Assembly: GCF_002915595.1 (NCBI RefSeq) | Contig: NZ_PQGG01000028.1 | Span: 153,694 to 217,693 of the forward strand | Length of the DNA stretch: 64,000 nt | Direction: 5' to 3' | From: Zhongshania marina | GTDB taxonomy: Bacteria > Pseudomonadota > Gammaproteobacteria > Pseudomonadales > Spongiibacteraceae | In this document: positions 22,282 through 31,921 of the stretch, piece after piece | How positions within the stretch are numbered: the first letter of the stretch is position 1 | How the letters are laid out: every line of letters begins with the position of its first letter | Program-made: the position numbers and the translations under genes | Notes under the pieces: generated by a model | The model's input: only the letters and a program-made list of their open reading frames with translations | Told to the model about the DNA's origin: nothing | Databases searched by the model: none

Positions 22282-24087
22282 TTAAAACCACTCATTTTTC
22301 ATCGTAAAGGGAATGTCGTCAAACCGACAAAGTAAATCGGCTTGTGGGCCTATTTCCGCTAGCTCCCACTGAATGTAATAGCGCGCAGCATGGAGTTTGC
22401 CCTCATAAAAATGCGCATCCGCTTCGTGAATATCTTTTCTGGCTAAACCTCCTGCGGCGGTAAGCGCCTGTTTAAGCCATAGCCACGACATCAAGATACG
22501 ACCAAACAAATCAAGATAGACCGTGGCATTGGCCAAACTTAAATCGGTATGCTCGGTCATCTTGCCTAGCAGAGTGCTTGTTACCGTGCCCAGGGTTTGT
22601 AGTGCATCAGTAAGCGGCGGAATTAAGGGCAATAATTCTTCAAATTCGCGTGCTTCTGTTAAGGTCTTGCCGACGGTTTCCATCAACAAAGTTAAACCTG
22701 CACCCTTATTTAGCAGTATTTTGCGACCGAGAATGTCGATGCCGTGAATCGCTTCGGTACCTTCGTGGATAGGGTTTAGGCGATTATCACGGTAATACTG
22801 CTCTACAGGATACTCCCGAATATAGCCGGCGCCGCCTAAAACCTGTATCGCTAGCTCATTGGCCTTTAGCCCATACTTAGATGGCCACGATTTTACAATC
22901 GGGGTAATCAAATCTAGCAATAGAAAGGCTTGTTGCCGCTCCTGCTCGCTGCTTGCAGTGCGAGAATCTTCATATAACGAGGTTGCATACAGGCAAAGGG
23001 CAAGTGCGCCTTCAGCATAGGACTTTTGCGCTAATAGCATCCGCCGAACATCTGCGTGTTGGATGATAGCTACCTGCGCGGATGTGGGATCTTTTATAGA
23101 GGGCAGGCGACCTTGGGGCCGCTCGCGAGCGTAATTTAAAGAATACAGATAACCCTGATAGCCAAGTACGGCGGCACCTAGGCCAACGCCAATACGCGCT
23201 TCGTTCATCATTTGGAACATATATTGAAGCCCTTTATGAGCTTCGCCAACTAAGTAGGCTTTAGCGCCGCCGTTCTCGCCAAAACTTAATACGGTTGAGG
23301 TAGTGTTGCGATAGCCCATTTTGTGCAATAAGCCCGCCAAGGCCACATCATTGCGCTCACCAAGAGATCCGTCGGGGTTAACTAAAAATTTGGGGCATAT
23401 AAACAGGGAAATGCCCTTGGTGCCAGCGGGGGCGCCATCTATACGGGCCAGCACCATGTGTACTATGTTTTCCGTGATGTTTTGATCGCCGCCAGATATA
23501 TACATTTTCTGGCCTTTTATACGGTATGTCCCGTCATCATCGAGATAAGCCGTCGTTGTGATATCCGCAAGTGCCGAACCCTGACCGGGTTCGGTTAAGG
23601 CCATTGTTCCGGCGAACCGGCCTTCACGCATGGGGGGCAAAAATGTGGCTTTGTGTTCCTCACTGCCAAACGAGTGAATAAGGTTGGCGGCGCCGATACT
23701 TAAAAACGGATAGGCCGAACTAGCAATATTTCCGGCGTTAAAATAGGCCATTGCCGCGCGTAGAATAATTTCTGGCAATTGCAGGCCATCTTCATCGGCG
23801 TCGTAGTGTGCCGCTAAAAACCCCGCTTCTGCCAAGGCGTTCCAGGCCTCTTTAGTCTCAGGAATAATGTGTACTTCGCTACCATCAAACTGAGGTTCGT
23901 TAGCGTCGCCTTTGGCGTTGTGATTGGCAAAATATTTTTGGGCAATGGTGTGGGCAGTATCAAGTGTCGCGTTGAACACCTCCCGCGAATGGTCTTGGTA
24001 ACGAGGTCGATCTAGCAGGGCTTCGGTATCGAGTAACTCGTAAAGCAAAAAATCAAGATCGCGGCGATTTAACAGCGTGTTACTCAT
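22282..24087 (-). CDS. Acyl-CoA dehydrogenase, large FadE/DmdC-like type
   Basis: Predicted FAD enzyme for the first step of acyl-CoA beta-oxidation. At 601 residues it belongs to the longer group with an extra N-terminal segment and C-terminal domain. Visible motifs are MALTEPGQGSALADI (FAD/substrate), QKMYISGGDQNITENIVHMVLARIDGA, MMNEARIGVGLGAAVLGYQGYLYSL and the catalytic-region IQVLGGAGYIREYPVEQYYRDNRLNPIHEGTEAI. The last ends in the usual EGT motif. Similar proteins act on medium or long acyl chains or on methylmercaptopropionyl-CoA. It diverges from the acyl-CoA ligase, suggesting joint use on fatty acids or alkane products. Confidence 0.85.
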   Translation of the reverse strand: MSNTLLNRRDLDFLLYELLDTEALLDRPRYQDHSREVFNATLDTAHTIAQKYFANHNAKGDANEPQFDGSEVHIIPETKEAWNALAEAGFLAAHYDADEDGLQLPEIILRAAMAYFNAGNIASSAYPFLSIGAANLIHSFGSEEHKATFLPPMREGRFAGTMALTEPGQGSALADITTTAYLDDDGTYRIKGQKMYISGGDQNITENIVHMVLARIDGAPAGTKGISLFICPKFLVNPDGSLGERNDVALAGLLHKMGYRNTTSTVLSFGENGGAKAYLVGEAHKGLQYMFQMMNEARIGVGLGAAVLGYQGYLYSLNYARERPQGRLPSIKDPTSAQVAIIQHADVRRMLLAQKSYAEGALALCLYATSLYEDSRTASSEQERQQAFLLLDLITPIVKSWPSKYGLKANELAIQVLGGAGYIREYPVEQYYRDNRLNPIHEGTEAIHGIDILGRKILLNKGAGLTLLMETVGKTLTEAREFEELLPLIPPLTDALQTLGTVTSTLLGKMTEHTDLSLANATVYLDLFGRILMSWLWLKQALTAAGGLARKDIHEADAHFYEGKLHAARYYIQWELAEIGPQADLLCRFDDIPFTMKNEWF

Positions 24088-24289
24088 AGGCCTATCTCGT
24101 CATTATTAGTTGGGTTTTGTGATGGAGGGCATCAAGAGTTAAGCATTAAGGCAATATTATGTAATGCGTATATTGCTATGATTGTGCCCGTTCACATAAG
24201 ATTGAACTCTAATGTATTCTCTGCTTACATGTGTTCATGTGCAAGTGCTGTGCTAAAAATTTTAAGTAACCCTATAAAGGCTAATAATA

Positions 24290-25918
24290 ATGACCCCAAT
24301 GATGAACACCCAGCTCACTATCACCTCGCTCATGGCTCACGCCGAGCAAATTAATGGTTCAGTAGAGGTTGTATCGGTTACGGCGGATAACCCGCGTCAT
24401 CGATACACATATCGGGAGGCTTTTGCTAGGGCGCGGCAATTGGCAAATGTGCTGCAGTCATTAGGCTTGGAACAGGGCGATACCGTCGCAACCTTCGCCT
24501 GGAATGATTACCGCCATTTGGAAATTTACTATGCGGTGTCTTGCTCGGGAATGATTTGTCACACTATTAATCCACGCCTATTCCCCGAGCAAATTGAATA
24601 TATTGTGAATCATGGGCAAGACAAGTGGATTTTTGTCGATTTAACGATGGTGCCGCTACTGGAGTCACTACAGCACTTAATGCCTGAGGTGAAGGGCTTT
24701 GTGGTAATGACAGATCAAGCCCATATGCCTGAGACGAGCCTTACCAATGCAAAATGCTACGAAGCCTTATTAGCGGATCAAGCAACGGAATTTAGTTGGC
24801 CAGAACTAGATGAAAACACGCCCTCTGCGCTGTGTTATACCTCTGGCACCACTGGAAACCCAAAAGGGGTGATGTATACCCATCGCTCAACCTTATTGCA
24901 TTGTTACGCAAGCATTGCGCCTGATGTCTTCGGTCTATCTGTTAAAGATGTAGCCTTGCCCATTGTTCCCATGTTTCACGTAAACGGCTGGGGCTTGGTC
25001 TATTCAGCACCAATGACTGGTGCAAAATTGGTAATGCCAGGCCCTAAAATGGGTTGTGGTGAAACCCTTTGTAAACTCATAAACGAAGAAAAGGTCACGG
25101 TTTCTGCGGGTGTTCCCACCGTTTGGCTCGCGTTACTGGATTACCTAAAGAAAACGAACAGCACCATCGACACGCTAAATCGCTTAACGGTTGGTGGCGC
25201 GGCCTGTCCTTTCACTATTTTTGATGATTTCCGCAATAAGTACGGCGTAGATGTGCAGCAGGGCTGGGGCATGACAGAAATGAACCCGCTGGGCACCTTT
25301 AATGGCAATGCCCCGGCGGTAGTAAATGAAATGCCCGCGGAGCAATACGACAAAATGCGCTTAAAACAAGGACGCCCGGTATTTGGCGTAGAAATGAAAA
25401 TAGTGGATGCCGACAATAAGCCTTTACCTTGGGATGGTAAGAGCTCCGGGGCGGTGAAAGTGCGCGGGCCGTGGATAATTAATGAGTATTATCGCTACGA
25501 CGGTCAAACTCTGGATGACGATGGCTGGTTTGAAACAGGTGACGTTGCCAGTATTGATGAATACGGCTATATGCAGATTACCGACCGGGTGAAGGATGTT
25601 ATTAAATCTGGCGGTGAGTGGATTAGCTCGATCGAACTAGAAAATTGCGCGGTAAATCATCCGAAAGTCGCCGAGGCCGCAGTTGTTGGTATGCCGCATC
25701 CTACCTGGAGCGAAAGACCATTGCTGCTGGTGATTTTACACGAAGGCGAAACTCTCTCGCGGGAAGAGATGCTGGCGTGGTTTGATGGAAAAGTAGCGAA
25801 ATGGTGGATACCGGAAGAGTGTCTATTTGTAGATACCTTGCCACACACCGCCACTGGAAAATTAAGCAAAAAAGATATCCGCGCTGAGTATGCAGACTTT
25901 AGTTGGCCAAATTTATGA
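24290..25918 (+). CDS. Fatty acyl-CoA ligase, AlkK-like
   Basis: An ATP- and CoA-dependent ligase of the ANL family, 542 residues. The phosphate-binding loop is CYTSGTTGNPKGV near residue 185. VQQGWGMTEMNPLGTFNG is the A5 motif, DGWFETGDVASIDEYGYMQITDRVKD the A7/A8 hinge, and TATGKLSKKDIR carries the catalytic Lys. The N-terminal MMNTQLTITSLMAHA resembles AlkK of the alkane pathway, which activates medium-chain fatty acids. The next gene, a thioesterase, is 25 bases away. Chain length cannot be read from the sequence. Confidence 0.85.
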   Translation: MTPMMNTQLTITSLMAHAEQINGSVEVVSVTADNPRHRYTYREAFARARQLANVLQSLGLEQGDTVATFAWNDYRHLEIYYAVSCSGMICHTINPRLFPEQIEYIVNHGQDKWIFVDLTMVPLLESLQHLMPEVKGFVVMTDQAHMPETSLTNAKCYEALLADQATEFSWPELDENTPSALCYTSGTTGNPKGVMYTHRSTLLHCYASIAPDVFGLSVKDVALPIVPMFHVNGWGLVYSAPMTGAKLVMPGPKMGCGETLCKLINEEKVTVSAGVPTVWLALLDYLKKTNSTIDTLNRLTVGGAACPFTIFDDFRNKYGVDVQQGWGMTEMNPLGTFNGNAPAVVNEMPAEQYDKMRLKQGRPVFGVEMKIVDADNKPLPWDGKSSGAVKVRGPWIINEYYRYDGQTLDDDGWFETGDVASIDEYGYMQITDRVKDVIKSGGEWISSIELENCAVNHPKVAEAAVVGMPHPTWSERPLLLVILHEGETLSREEMLAWFDGKVAKWWIPEECLFVDTLPHTATGKLSKKDIRAEYADFSWPNL

Positions 25919-25943
25919 GCATTTTTTTAGATAAGGGCGGAAA

Positions 25944-26747
25944 ATGAAAAACTTTCAGGCATTGCTTGCAGGCGTTAAAGAAACTGATCAAGCCAATGAA
26001 TACAGCGCTCATGTAGACGCCACGTGGTTGCAGGGCAGAACCGCTTTTGGCGGTCTAAGCACGGCGCTGATTGTAAAAGCTATGTTAGAGGCAATACCGG
26101 CAGATCGGCAATTGCGCTCCGTCGCAGTGATGTTTGTGGGGCCGGTTCCTGAGGGAGACCATCGGATTAAATTGCGCGAATTGCGCGTCGGTGGCTCGGT
26201 GACTCACATGCAAGGAGAATTGCTATGTGATGGCGAAGTTGCTGCAACGGTTAGTGCCGCCTTTGGTAAAGATCGGCAATCAGCGGCAAGCCTTGCTGGA
26301 CCGGTAATGCCTGATGTCGTCGCGCCAGACGCAATACAGGCGCTGCCCTATATTGAAGGTTTAACCCCAACGTTTACGCAGCATTTTGAGATGCGTATTT
26401 GCAGTGGAGGTTTGCCCTTTAGTCAGTCTGAATCTGCTGATTTTTCCCTGTGGCTTCGTTTTAAAGAAACGGGGACAGCTGACTTGGCAGCACTTATTGC
26501 CATCGCAGATGTGCCCCCTATGCCTGGGCTGAACATGATTAAAGCCCCTGGCATAGGCAGTTCCTTAAGTTGGTATTTAGAGTTTCCGCAAGCACTTTCT
26601 GAGGCTGATATGTCGGACTGGTGGTTTTGCGACTACCGCAGTCAGGCTGCAGGCAGTGGCTATTTTCATAACTATGCCACCATATGGGACGCTAGTGGCA
26701 AGGCCGTTATGTTTAGTCGGCAGGTCGCAACTGTTTTTGAAAAATAA
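25944..26747 (+). CDS. Acyl-CoA thioesterase family protein (double hot dog)
   Basis: A 267-residue protein resembling the TesB-like/thioesterase-superfamily proteins with two hot-dog folds, which release free acids from acyl-CoA. Typical stretches are WLQGRTAFGGLSTALIVKAMLEA at the start, VMFVGPVPEGDHRIKLRELRVGGS and, near the end, WWFCDYRSQAAGSGYFHNYATIWDASGKAVMFSRQVA. It follows the acyl-CoA ligase closely and probably shares its transcript; such pairs can buffer CoA pools. The exact substrate is unknown. Confidence 0.78.
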   Translation: MKNFQALLAGVKETDQANEYSAHVDATWLQGRTAFGGLSTALIVKAMLEAIPADRQLRSVAVMFVGPVPEGDHRIKLRELRVGGSVTHMQGELLCDGEVAATVSAAFGKDRQSAASLAGPVMPDVVAPDAIQALPYIEGLTPTFTQHFEMRICSGGLPFSQSESADFSLWLRFKETGTADLAALIAIADVPPMPGLNMIKAPGIGSSLSWYLEFPQALSEADMSDWWFCDYRSQAAGSGYFHNYATIWDASGKAVMFSRQVATVFEK

Positions 26748-26794
26748 AATAGGGTGATCCGTATAAGTCGGGACATAGTCGCGGCTAACTCGTA

Positions 26795-28288
26795 TTGTCA
26801 GAATCTTCTATACTGAGTCTAATGAACGATAAACTCAGTGTAGAGATGTACATGGCAATTGATTTAAGTCCTTTTATTGATAATACCGCTAGACTGCCGT
26901 CCATACCCCGGGTGGTGAGTAAAATCGTGGAACTAGCCCGATCTGGCGACATCGATATTCAAAATTTATCGACATTGATTGCCAGTGATCCAGCGCTAGC
27001 GGCAAAGACGCTACAATTCGCCAATTCCCCCATGTATGCGAACGAGCACAAAATAGAAAACGTGCGCCGTGCAATAGTCTTGCTAGGTTTAGACACAACC
27101 GTGAATTTGGCGCTAAGTTTTTCACTGACTTCATCGCTAAAAGAGCAATCGCAATCTGGTTTACATTACCCCTTGCTATGGCGTCGCTCCTTAATTGCTG
27201 CCGCAGCCGCGCGGGAATTGGGGCGTTTACTTGGTGAGCGTGCAATAGAGGAATTATTTCTCGCTGGTCTTTTACAAGATATCGGCATGATCGCGATAGA
27301 TCGCCTGCAACCAGATTTTTATACCGACCTGCGCAGTGACCAAGTATTCCACCAACGGGTACGTGAATACGAAATCGAGCGAATGGGTGGCGACCATGCT
27401 GAAACCGGCGCATGGCTGTGCAAGCATTGGGGCTTGGCAGAGAGAACTAGCCTAGCAATTGCGACCAGCCACCGCCCGAACACTTTTGCCATTACCGACG
27501 TAGATGGGCTGTTTATACGCTGTGTTTGTGTTTCTGGTATTGCTGCAGATTATTTGATTTTGGGTGAATCCCCAGACGCGACCAAGCAGCTTTACCTTCA
27601 GGCCCAACGGATTTTGGGCTTAGATTCCGCAAAAGTAGACAGACTAATTCGTTTTCTACACGATCAAATTCCAGAAATGGAGGCATTGTTCGACGTAAAG
27701 CTAACGGAAAGCGCCAGTCAATCAGAACTACTAGAACAAGCAAATGAAACCTTAGCTGAGCTGAATTTACAAAATTTAAGCCGCAGCCGTCAGCGCGGCA
27801 AAAAATTACCCAAGTTGGCAGACGAAAAAAGACTAGACCCCGCAACGGCAACGTTTTCTCGCGAATTTATCAATGCCTTTTTACCCGATAGCTTTGATTT
27901 GGCAGTTAGGGCAGAGCGGGTGTTAAGTATTTTGTTCCTCGAAATCACTAATTTTAAATCCCTTCGTAAATCTCTTGGCGACAATCTTAATTCCTACTTG
28001 CAATCATTAGCCGCTAAATTAAAAAGCAATCTCCGCGCGGGCGATATTATTTCTCGCTATAGCGAAACGACATTCTTAATACTGCTGCATGATGCTGCGG
28101 AGCAAGATGCGAAGCTCGTGGGTGAGCGACTTATGCAAACTATTGGTAATGTAAAATCAAATGGCAGCTCAATAGCCGAAACAACAATAGGCATAGCGAC
28201 TCATGGCCTCGATATCGACTTTGATAATGTGGATGAATGGATAGATCACGCCAACAAAAATTTGCGAGGCGAATCTACAGAGGTGTAG
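26795..28288 (+). CDS. HDOD-domain signalling protein with degenerate GGDEF domain
   Basis: A predicted cytoplasmic signalling protein. The N-terminal HDOD domain (about residues 25-230) contains LPSIPRVVSKIVELA, LIASDPALAAKTLQFANSP and VRRAIVLLGLDTTVNLALSFSL. HDOD proteins resemble HD phosphohydrolases but usually lack catalysis. A C-terminal domain (about 370-490) has the shape of a diguanylate cyclase, but where GGDEF is expected it reads RYSETTFLILLHDA, so cyclase activity is unlikely. The start is uncertain: TTG 26795, ATG 26822 and ATG 26852 are in frame, the last with AGAG eight bases upstream. Confidence 0.75.
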   Translation: MSESSILSLMNDKLSVEMYMAIDLSPFIDNTARLPSIPRVVSKIVELARSGDIDIQNLSTLIASDPALAAKTLQFANSPMYANEHKIENVRRAIVLLGLDTTVNLALSFSLTSSLKEQSQSGLHYPLLWRRSLIAAAAARELGRLLGERAIEELFLAGLLQDIGMIAIDRLQPDFYTDLRSDQVFHQRVREYEIERMGGDHAETGAWLCKHWGLAERTSLAIATSHRPNTFAITDVDGLFIRCVCVSGIAADYLILGESPDATKQLYLQAQRILGLDSAKVDRLIRFLHDQIPEMEALFDVKLTESASQSELLEQANETLAELNLQNLSRSRQRGKKLPKLADEKRLDPATATFSREFINAFLPDSFDLAVRAERVLSILFLEITNFKSLRKSLGDNLNSYLQSLAAKLKSNLRAGDIISRYSETTFLILLHDAAEQDAKLVGERLMQTIGNVKSNGSSIAETTIGIATHGLDIDFDNVDEWIDHANKNLRGESTEV

Positions 28289-28334
28289 CAAAGCCGAAAT
28301 TTATATACTCCAGCGTGGCCAACCGAGGCTTACA

Positions 28335-29054
28335 TTAAAACCAAAATTTTATCCCCATTAAGTATTCAAGTGACTCCGTTCTTTGTCCGCTACTGCGGGT
28401 ATAGTGTGCGGTGTCGCCGAATTGTCGTTCATAACTAAGTCCTATATATGGCGCAAATTCTCTGCGAATTTCGTAGCGCAAATAAAGACCCGCTTCTATT
28501 TCTGACAAACCGCTGCCAGTTTTTGTAGCTCGATCATTGCGGCCATAGATATCGGCTTCAAAGGCCGATCTTAGTACCCATTTTTGAGTCAGCAATAATT
28601 CATAATCGGTATCTAATCTAACTGCCGTTTGGCCGTGTTGACCTAGGTAAAGTGTGATTTCTGTTTCAAAAAAATAGGGTGCTAAGCCTTGTAAGCCAAG
28701 CGCAAACCACTGCCTATTATCGGTGTTGTTAAAATCACCTCGCCATCCGGTCTGAATATCCCAATAGGGAGAAACGCCACGGCTATACAATAATTCAAGC
28801 TCGCTACTTTCACGATTCCCGTCGCTGTAGCTACCTTCGGTTTTTATCCATAATTTGTGAAGATCTTTACCTAGCCAAGCATCAACATCCCATTGGGTTT
28901 CCGTGTCGTCTTCACCTATACGCTGTTCTAATCGATTAAAAGATAACATGCTGAGGACTGGGTCAGCAGCGGGGTGCCCCCAAGTCACGGATGCTGCGCT
29001 GAGTAAAATTAATCCGGTAAAAAAAAACCGGTAAATGAGGAATTGCTTATTCAT
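28335..29054 (-). CDS. copB: Copper resistance outer-membrane protein CopB/PcoB
   Basis: A 239-residue predicted outer-membrane beta-barrel with a signal peptide (residues 1-26, ending WGH). The family core is present: RLEQRIGEDDTETQWDVDAWLGKDLHKLWIKTEG, then SPYWDIQTGWRGDF and YLRYEIRREFAPYIGLSYERQFGDTA. The protein ends in aromatic Phe, as barrels do. CopB/PcoB works with the multicopper oxidase encoded immediately upstream; the two genes overlap by one base. It lacks the long Met-rich N-terminal repeats of Pseudomonas CopB. Confidence 0.9.
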   Translation of the reverse strand: MNKQFLIYRFFFTGLILLSAASVTWGHPAADPVLSMLSFNRLEQRIGEDDTETQWDVDAWLGKDLHKLWIKTEGSYSDGNRESSELELLYSRGVSPYWDIQTGWRGDFNNTDNRQWFALGLQGLAPYFFETEITLYLGQHGQTAVRLDTDYELLLTQKWVLRSAFEADIYGRNDRATKTGSGLSEIEAGLYLRYEIRREFAPYIGLSYERQFGDTAHYTRSSGQRTESLEYLMGIKFWF

Positions 29055-30925
29055 TACACGCCTCCTTCACTGATGAGGACTTCTCTCATCATGCCAGGCA
29101 TGTGATAAAGCAAATGGCAGTGATAGGCCCAACGACCAACCGCATCGGCGCTAACGAGATAACTAATTTTTGAACCGGGCTGAACTAAGACGGTGTGCTT
29201 TTTCGGTATATGCAGTGGGTCGCCGGTTTCAAGCTCACTCCACACGCCGTGTAAATGAATAGGGTGGGTCATCATCGAGTCATTAACGAGCACAATACGA
29301 AGGCGCTCACCGTATTTGAATTTCAAGGGGCTTGCGTCGGCGAACGGAACACCATCCATCGACCACATATAGCGTTCCATATTACCGCTTAGATGCAATT
29401 GAATTTCCCGCTTTGGGTCGCGACGGTCTTCGGTTTTATATAAGTTTCGCAAGTCAGAATATTTCAAAACTCGGCGACCATAGCGTTGTTGGTGATCTCG
29501 CAATCCAATACCCGGGTCATCTACTCCATTCATTGGTGACTCGGCACGCATATCAACTTGTGGCCCAAACTCTGTGGCTGGGTGTTTGATCTCACGCTGA
29601 CTACCCATTCCTGCGGGCGCCGGAACGTCTACTTTATGTGCTGAGTGCTTCCCCATATCGTGCCCAGCATGAGGATTGCTAAGGTCGCCATTGGCTTTCA
29701 TGGCAGACATATTATGTTTGCTGTGATCCATACTTGGCATTGCGTGCATGGCATGCATTCCTCCCATAGCCATCCCCATATCGCGGTGGCTGAGTAGTGG
29801 GGCTTGGTCCATTTTTGGAATTTCCGCCATCCATGATGGATTGGGACTTAATGTCCCTCGGCAAAACCCGCTGCGATCTATACTTTGCGCAAACACGCAA
29901 TAGGCACTGTCGTCACTTGGGCTAATGACTACATCGTAGGTTTCCGCAACGCCAATCCGAAATTCATCAACACTAAAGGGTTCTACGTTTTGTCCATCTG
30001 CGGCGACGACGGTCATTTTTAAACCGGGAATTCGCACGTCAAAAATAGTCATCGCGGCACTATTTATAAAGCGCAGACGAATCCTTTCGCCCCGTTTAAA
30101 TAGACCGTTCCAGCCTTGCTCTGGCGTGTTGCCGTTCATTAAATAGGTGTATGCGTGACCAGTAACATCGGAAATATCACGTTGATTCATGCGCATTTCA
30201 TTCCACATGCGCCGTTCAGCCCAGCTGCGCGATACGCCTTTTTCTTTTATATCCTTCCATACATCCACCACTGTACGCTGCTTATAGTTGTAGTAGTCCG
30301 CCTGCTTTTTAAGCTTGATGTAGATGTCCTCTGGCGCCTGATCCGACCAGTCTGAGAGCTGAATAACATAGTCGCGGTCGTAGGCAACAGGATCGGGATT
30401 TGCGGGTTCAATAACAATGGCGCCGTATAGGCCTGTTTGTTCCTGAAATCCGGAATGGCTGTGATACCAATACGTGCCGTTTTGCTGCACCTTAAAAGCA
30501 TAGTCAAAATATTCACCAGGTTTTATACCGGCAAAGCTCAGCCCCGGCACACCATCCATGCCGGTGGGTAAAATCATACCGTGCCAGTGAATTGAGCTGT
30601 CGTGATGTAAGTGGTTATGCACTCGAAGGCTGATATCGTCGCCTTCTTTCCACCGTAAAATAGGGCCGGGAACGCTGCCGTTGATGGCGGTAGCTATTTG
30701 TTGTGCGCCCGTAAAATTGACGTTTTGGTAGCCAATATGTAATTCAAAGTGCTGGCCCTGAAGCGTGTCAGGAAATTTCATTATTGGGGTGTCGGCTGCA
30801 GCAAAACTTAAAGGCGTGCCACCTAAACCAATCAATGCGCCTGCGCTGGCCGCACCTTGAACAAAGCGGCGTCGAGATAGACCTTGTTGATGCGTCATAT
30901 GAGAGAAAGAAGAAATTGTTTTCAT
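29054..30925 (-). CDS. copA: Periplasmic multicopper oxidase CopA/PcoA
   Basis: A copper-resistance oxidase exported by the Tat system; the twin-arginine signal is LSRRRFVQGAASAGALIGLGG near residues 17-37. The copper-site motifs are HWHGMI, YWYHSHSGFQEQTG, HPIHLHG and YHCHLLYHMPGMM. A Met/His-rich insert (about residues 385-430, many MxxM and HxM groups) is typical of PcoA. I chose ATG 30923-30925 (MKTISSFSH) with AGGA upstream over the longer MRYFVG start. copB follows with one-base overlap. This is a different protein from the copper P-ATPase that shares the name CopA. Confidence 0.93.
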   Translation of the reverse strand: MKTISSFSHMTHQQGLSRRRFVQGAASAGALIGLGGTPLSFAAADTPIMKFPDTLQGQHFELHIGYQNVNFTGAQQIATAINGSVPGPILRWKEGDDISLRVHNHLHHDSSIHWHGMILPTGMDGVPGLSFAGIKPGEYFDYAFKVQQNGTYWYHSHSGFQEQTGLYGAIVIEPANPDPVAYDRDYVIQLSDWSDQAPEDIYIKLKKQADYYNYKQRTVVDVWKDIKEKGVSRSWAERRMWNEMRMNQRDISDVTGHAYTYLMNGNTPEQGWNGLFKRGERIRLRFINSAAMTIFDVRIPGLKMTVVAADGQNVEPFSVDEFRIGVAETYDVVISPSDDSAYCVFAQSIDRSGFCRGTLSPNPSWMAEIPKMDQAPLLSHRDMGMAMGGMHAMHAMPSMDHSKHNMSAMKANGDLSNPHAGHDMGKHSAHKVDVPAPAGMGSQREIKHPATEFGPQVDMRAESPMNGVDDPGIGLRDHQQRYGRRVLKYSDLRNLYKTEDRRDPKREIQLHLSGNMERYMWSMDGVPFADASPLKFKYGERLRIVLVNDSMMTHPIHLHGVWSELETGDPLHIPKKHTVLVQPGSKISYLVSADAVGRWAYHCHLLYHMPGMMREVLISEGGV

Positions 30926-31084
30926 AATGTGTCCTACAAAATATCGCAATCGCTAATGGGCTTGCGAGCCAGCAAAAGATTCTGAAAAAGCTCTTAAGTA
31001 AATTTTTCGACACTGCCGAGAAAATTAGCGATTCGATCAATAATTAATGATCGTCACCTAAATTAAAGACGGAATACGCCTGTG

Positions 31085-31441
31085 TTAGGCAGAAATCGGA
31101 GGGCGAAATAGCGAGGAGGGAATTCTTAATTGCTGCTGGCTTGTAGCAAAGGAATGGCGGACTTGAAGGGGACGTTCACTATTAAAAAATACTGTAGCCG
31201 GCAAGGCTGGCGTATTGCAATGGACTGTGCAGCAATCGCATTTCAGCTCGCAGTTAGCACTCATTTTTTCGTGTTGTGAATGCTGTGCTGGGGCTTGTTC
31301 GTGATGATGGTGAGATTCAATTTGTGCCGGATTTGTGTGTGCATTAGTTGATGGCACTGGAGCAGATATAGCAAAGGCCATTTTGCTGATAAGTATCAAC
31401 AAAACCCAGAGCGCTATATGTTTACGAGTGCGAAAATTCAT
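31085..31441 (-). CDS. Small secreted His/Cys-rich protein, copper-linked (CzcI-like)
   Basis: A 118-residue protein with a signal peptide (about residues 1-24, KHIALWVLLILISKMAFA). A His-rich stretch (SHHHHEQAPAQHSQHEK) and a Cys cluster (CELKCDCCTVHC) follow, apt for binding a soft metal in the periplasm. It ends SSLFRPPISA. Two other small proteins in this window, upstream of each czcC, share the design and an RPPxA tail. It begins 15 bases after cueR on the same strand, inside the copper gene set. No named function can be claimed. Confidence 0.7.
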   Translation of the reverse strand: MNFRTRKHIALWVLLILISKMAFAISAPVPSTNAHTNPAQIESHHHHEQAPAQHSQHEKMSANCELKCDCCTVHCNTPALPATVFFNSERPLQVRHSFATSQQQLRIPSSLFRPPISA

Positions 31442-31456
31442 TAATTCGACTGCCTG

Positions 31457-31864
31457 TTAAACCGCTTTACTAGCACATTCATTTTCTAAGCCTGACAAAA
31501 TAGGGCAATCTGCGCGATTGTCGCCGTGACAGCTTGTGGCTAAATCGGCGAGTAAATCCCTCATTGCAGTGAGTTCACTTATTTTAGCATTTAATTCATC
31601 GATATGACTCATCGCCAGCGCCTTAACGTCGGCGCTTGCTCGATCTCGGTTTGCCCACAGTGACAGCAGTTGCTCGATCTGCGCTAATGAAAACCCTAGC
31701 GAGCGGGCGCTTTTTATAAAACGCAGGCTGTGCACATCATTATCTGAATATAAACGGTATCCGGCTGGCGTACGCGCCGCCTCTTTGATTAAGCCAAGGG
31801 ATTCGTAGTGACGTATCATCTTTACCGAAATCCCGCTGGCTTTTGCCGCTTGACCTATATTCAT
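31457..31864 (-). CDS. cueR: Copper-responsive MerR-family regulator CueR
   Basis: A 135-residue MerR protein. The N-terminal winged helix reads MNIGQAAKASGISVKMIRHYESLGL. The metal loop has Cys112 and Cys120 (SCHGDNRADCPIL) at the same numbers as E. coli CueR. Ser77 is at the place where divalent-metal sensors have Cys, pointing to Cu(I), Ag(I) or Au(I). Its gene follows the copper ATPase by 57 bases on the same strand. The likely target is the 19-base-spacer promoter at 34377-34407. Confidence 0.92.
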   Translation of the reverse strand: MNIGQAAKASGISVKMIRHYESLGLIKEAARTPAGYRLYSDNDVHSLRFIKSARSLGFSLAQIEQLLSLWANRDRASADVKALAMSHIDELNAKISELTAMRDLLADLATSCHGDNRADCPILSGLENECASKAV

Positions 31865-31921
31865 TTTTTACTCCAAAAGCATGCTTTGCTTAGCGATTAT
31901 GCACCCTTATTTTGACCAGTT

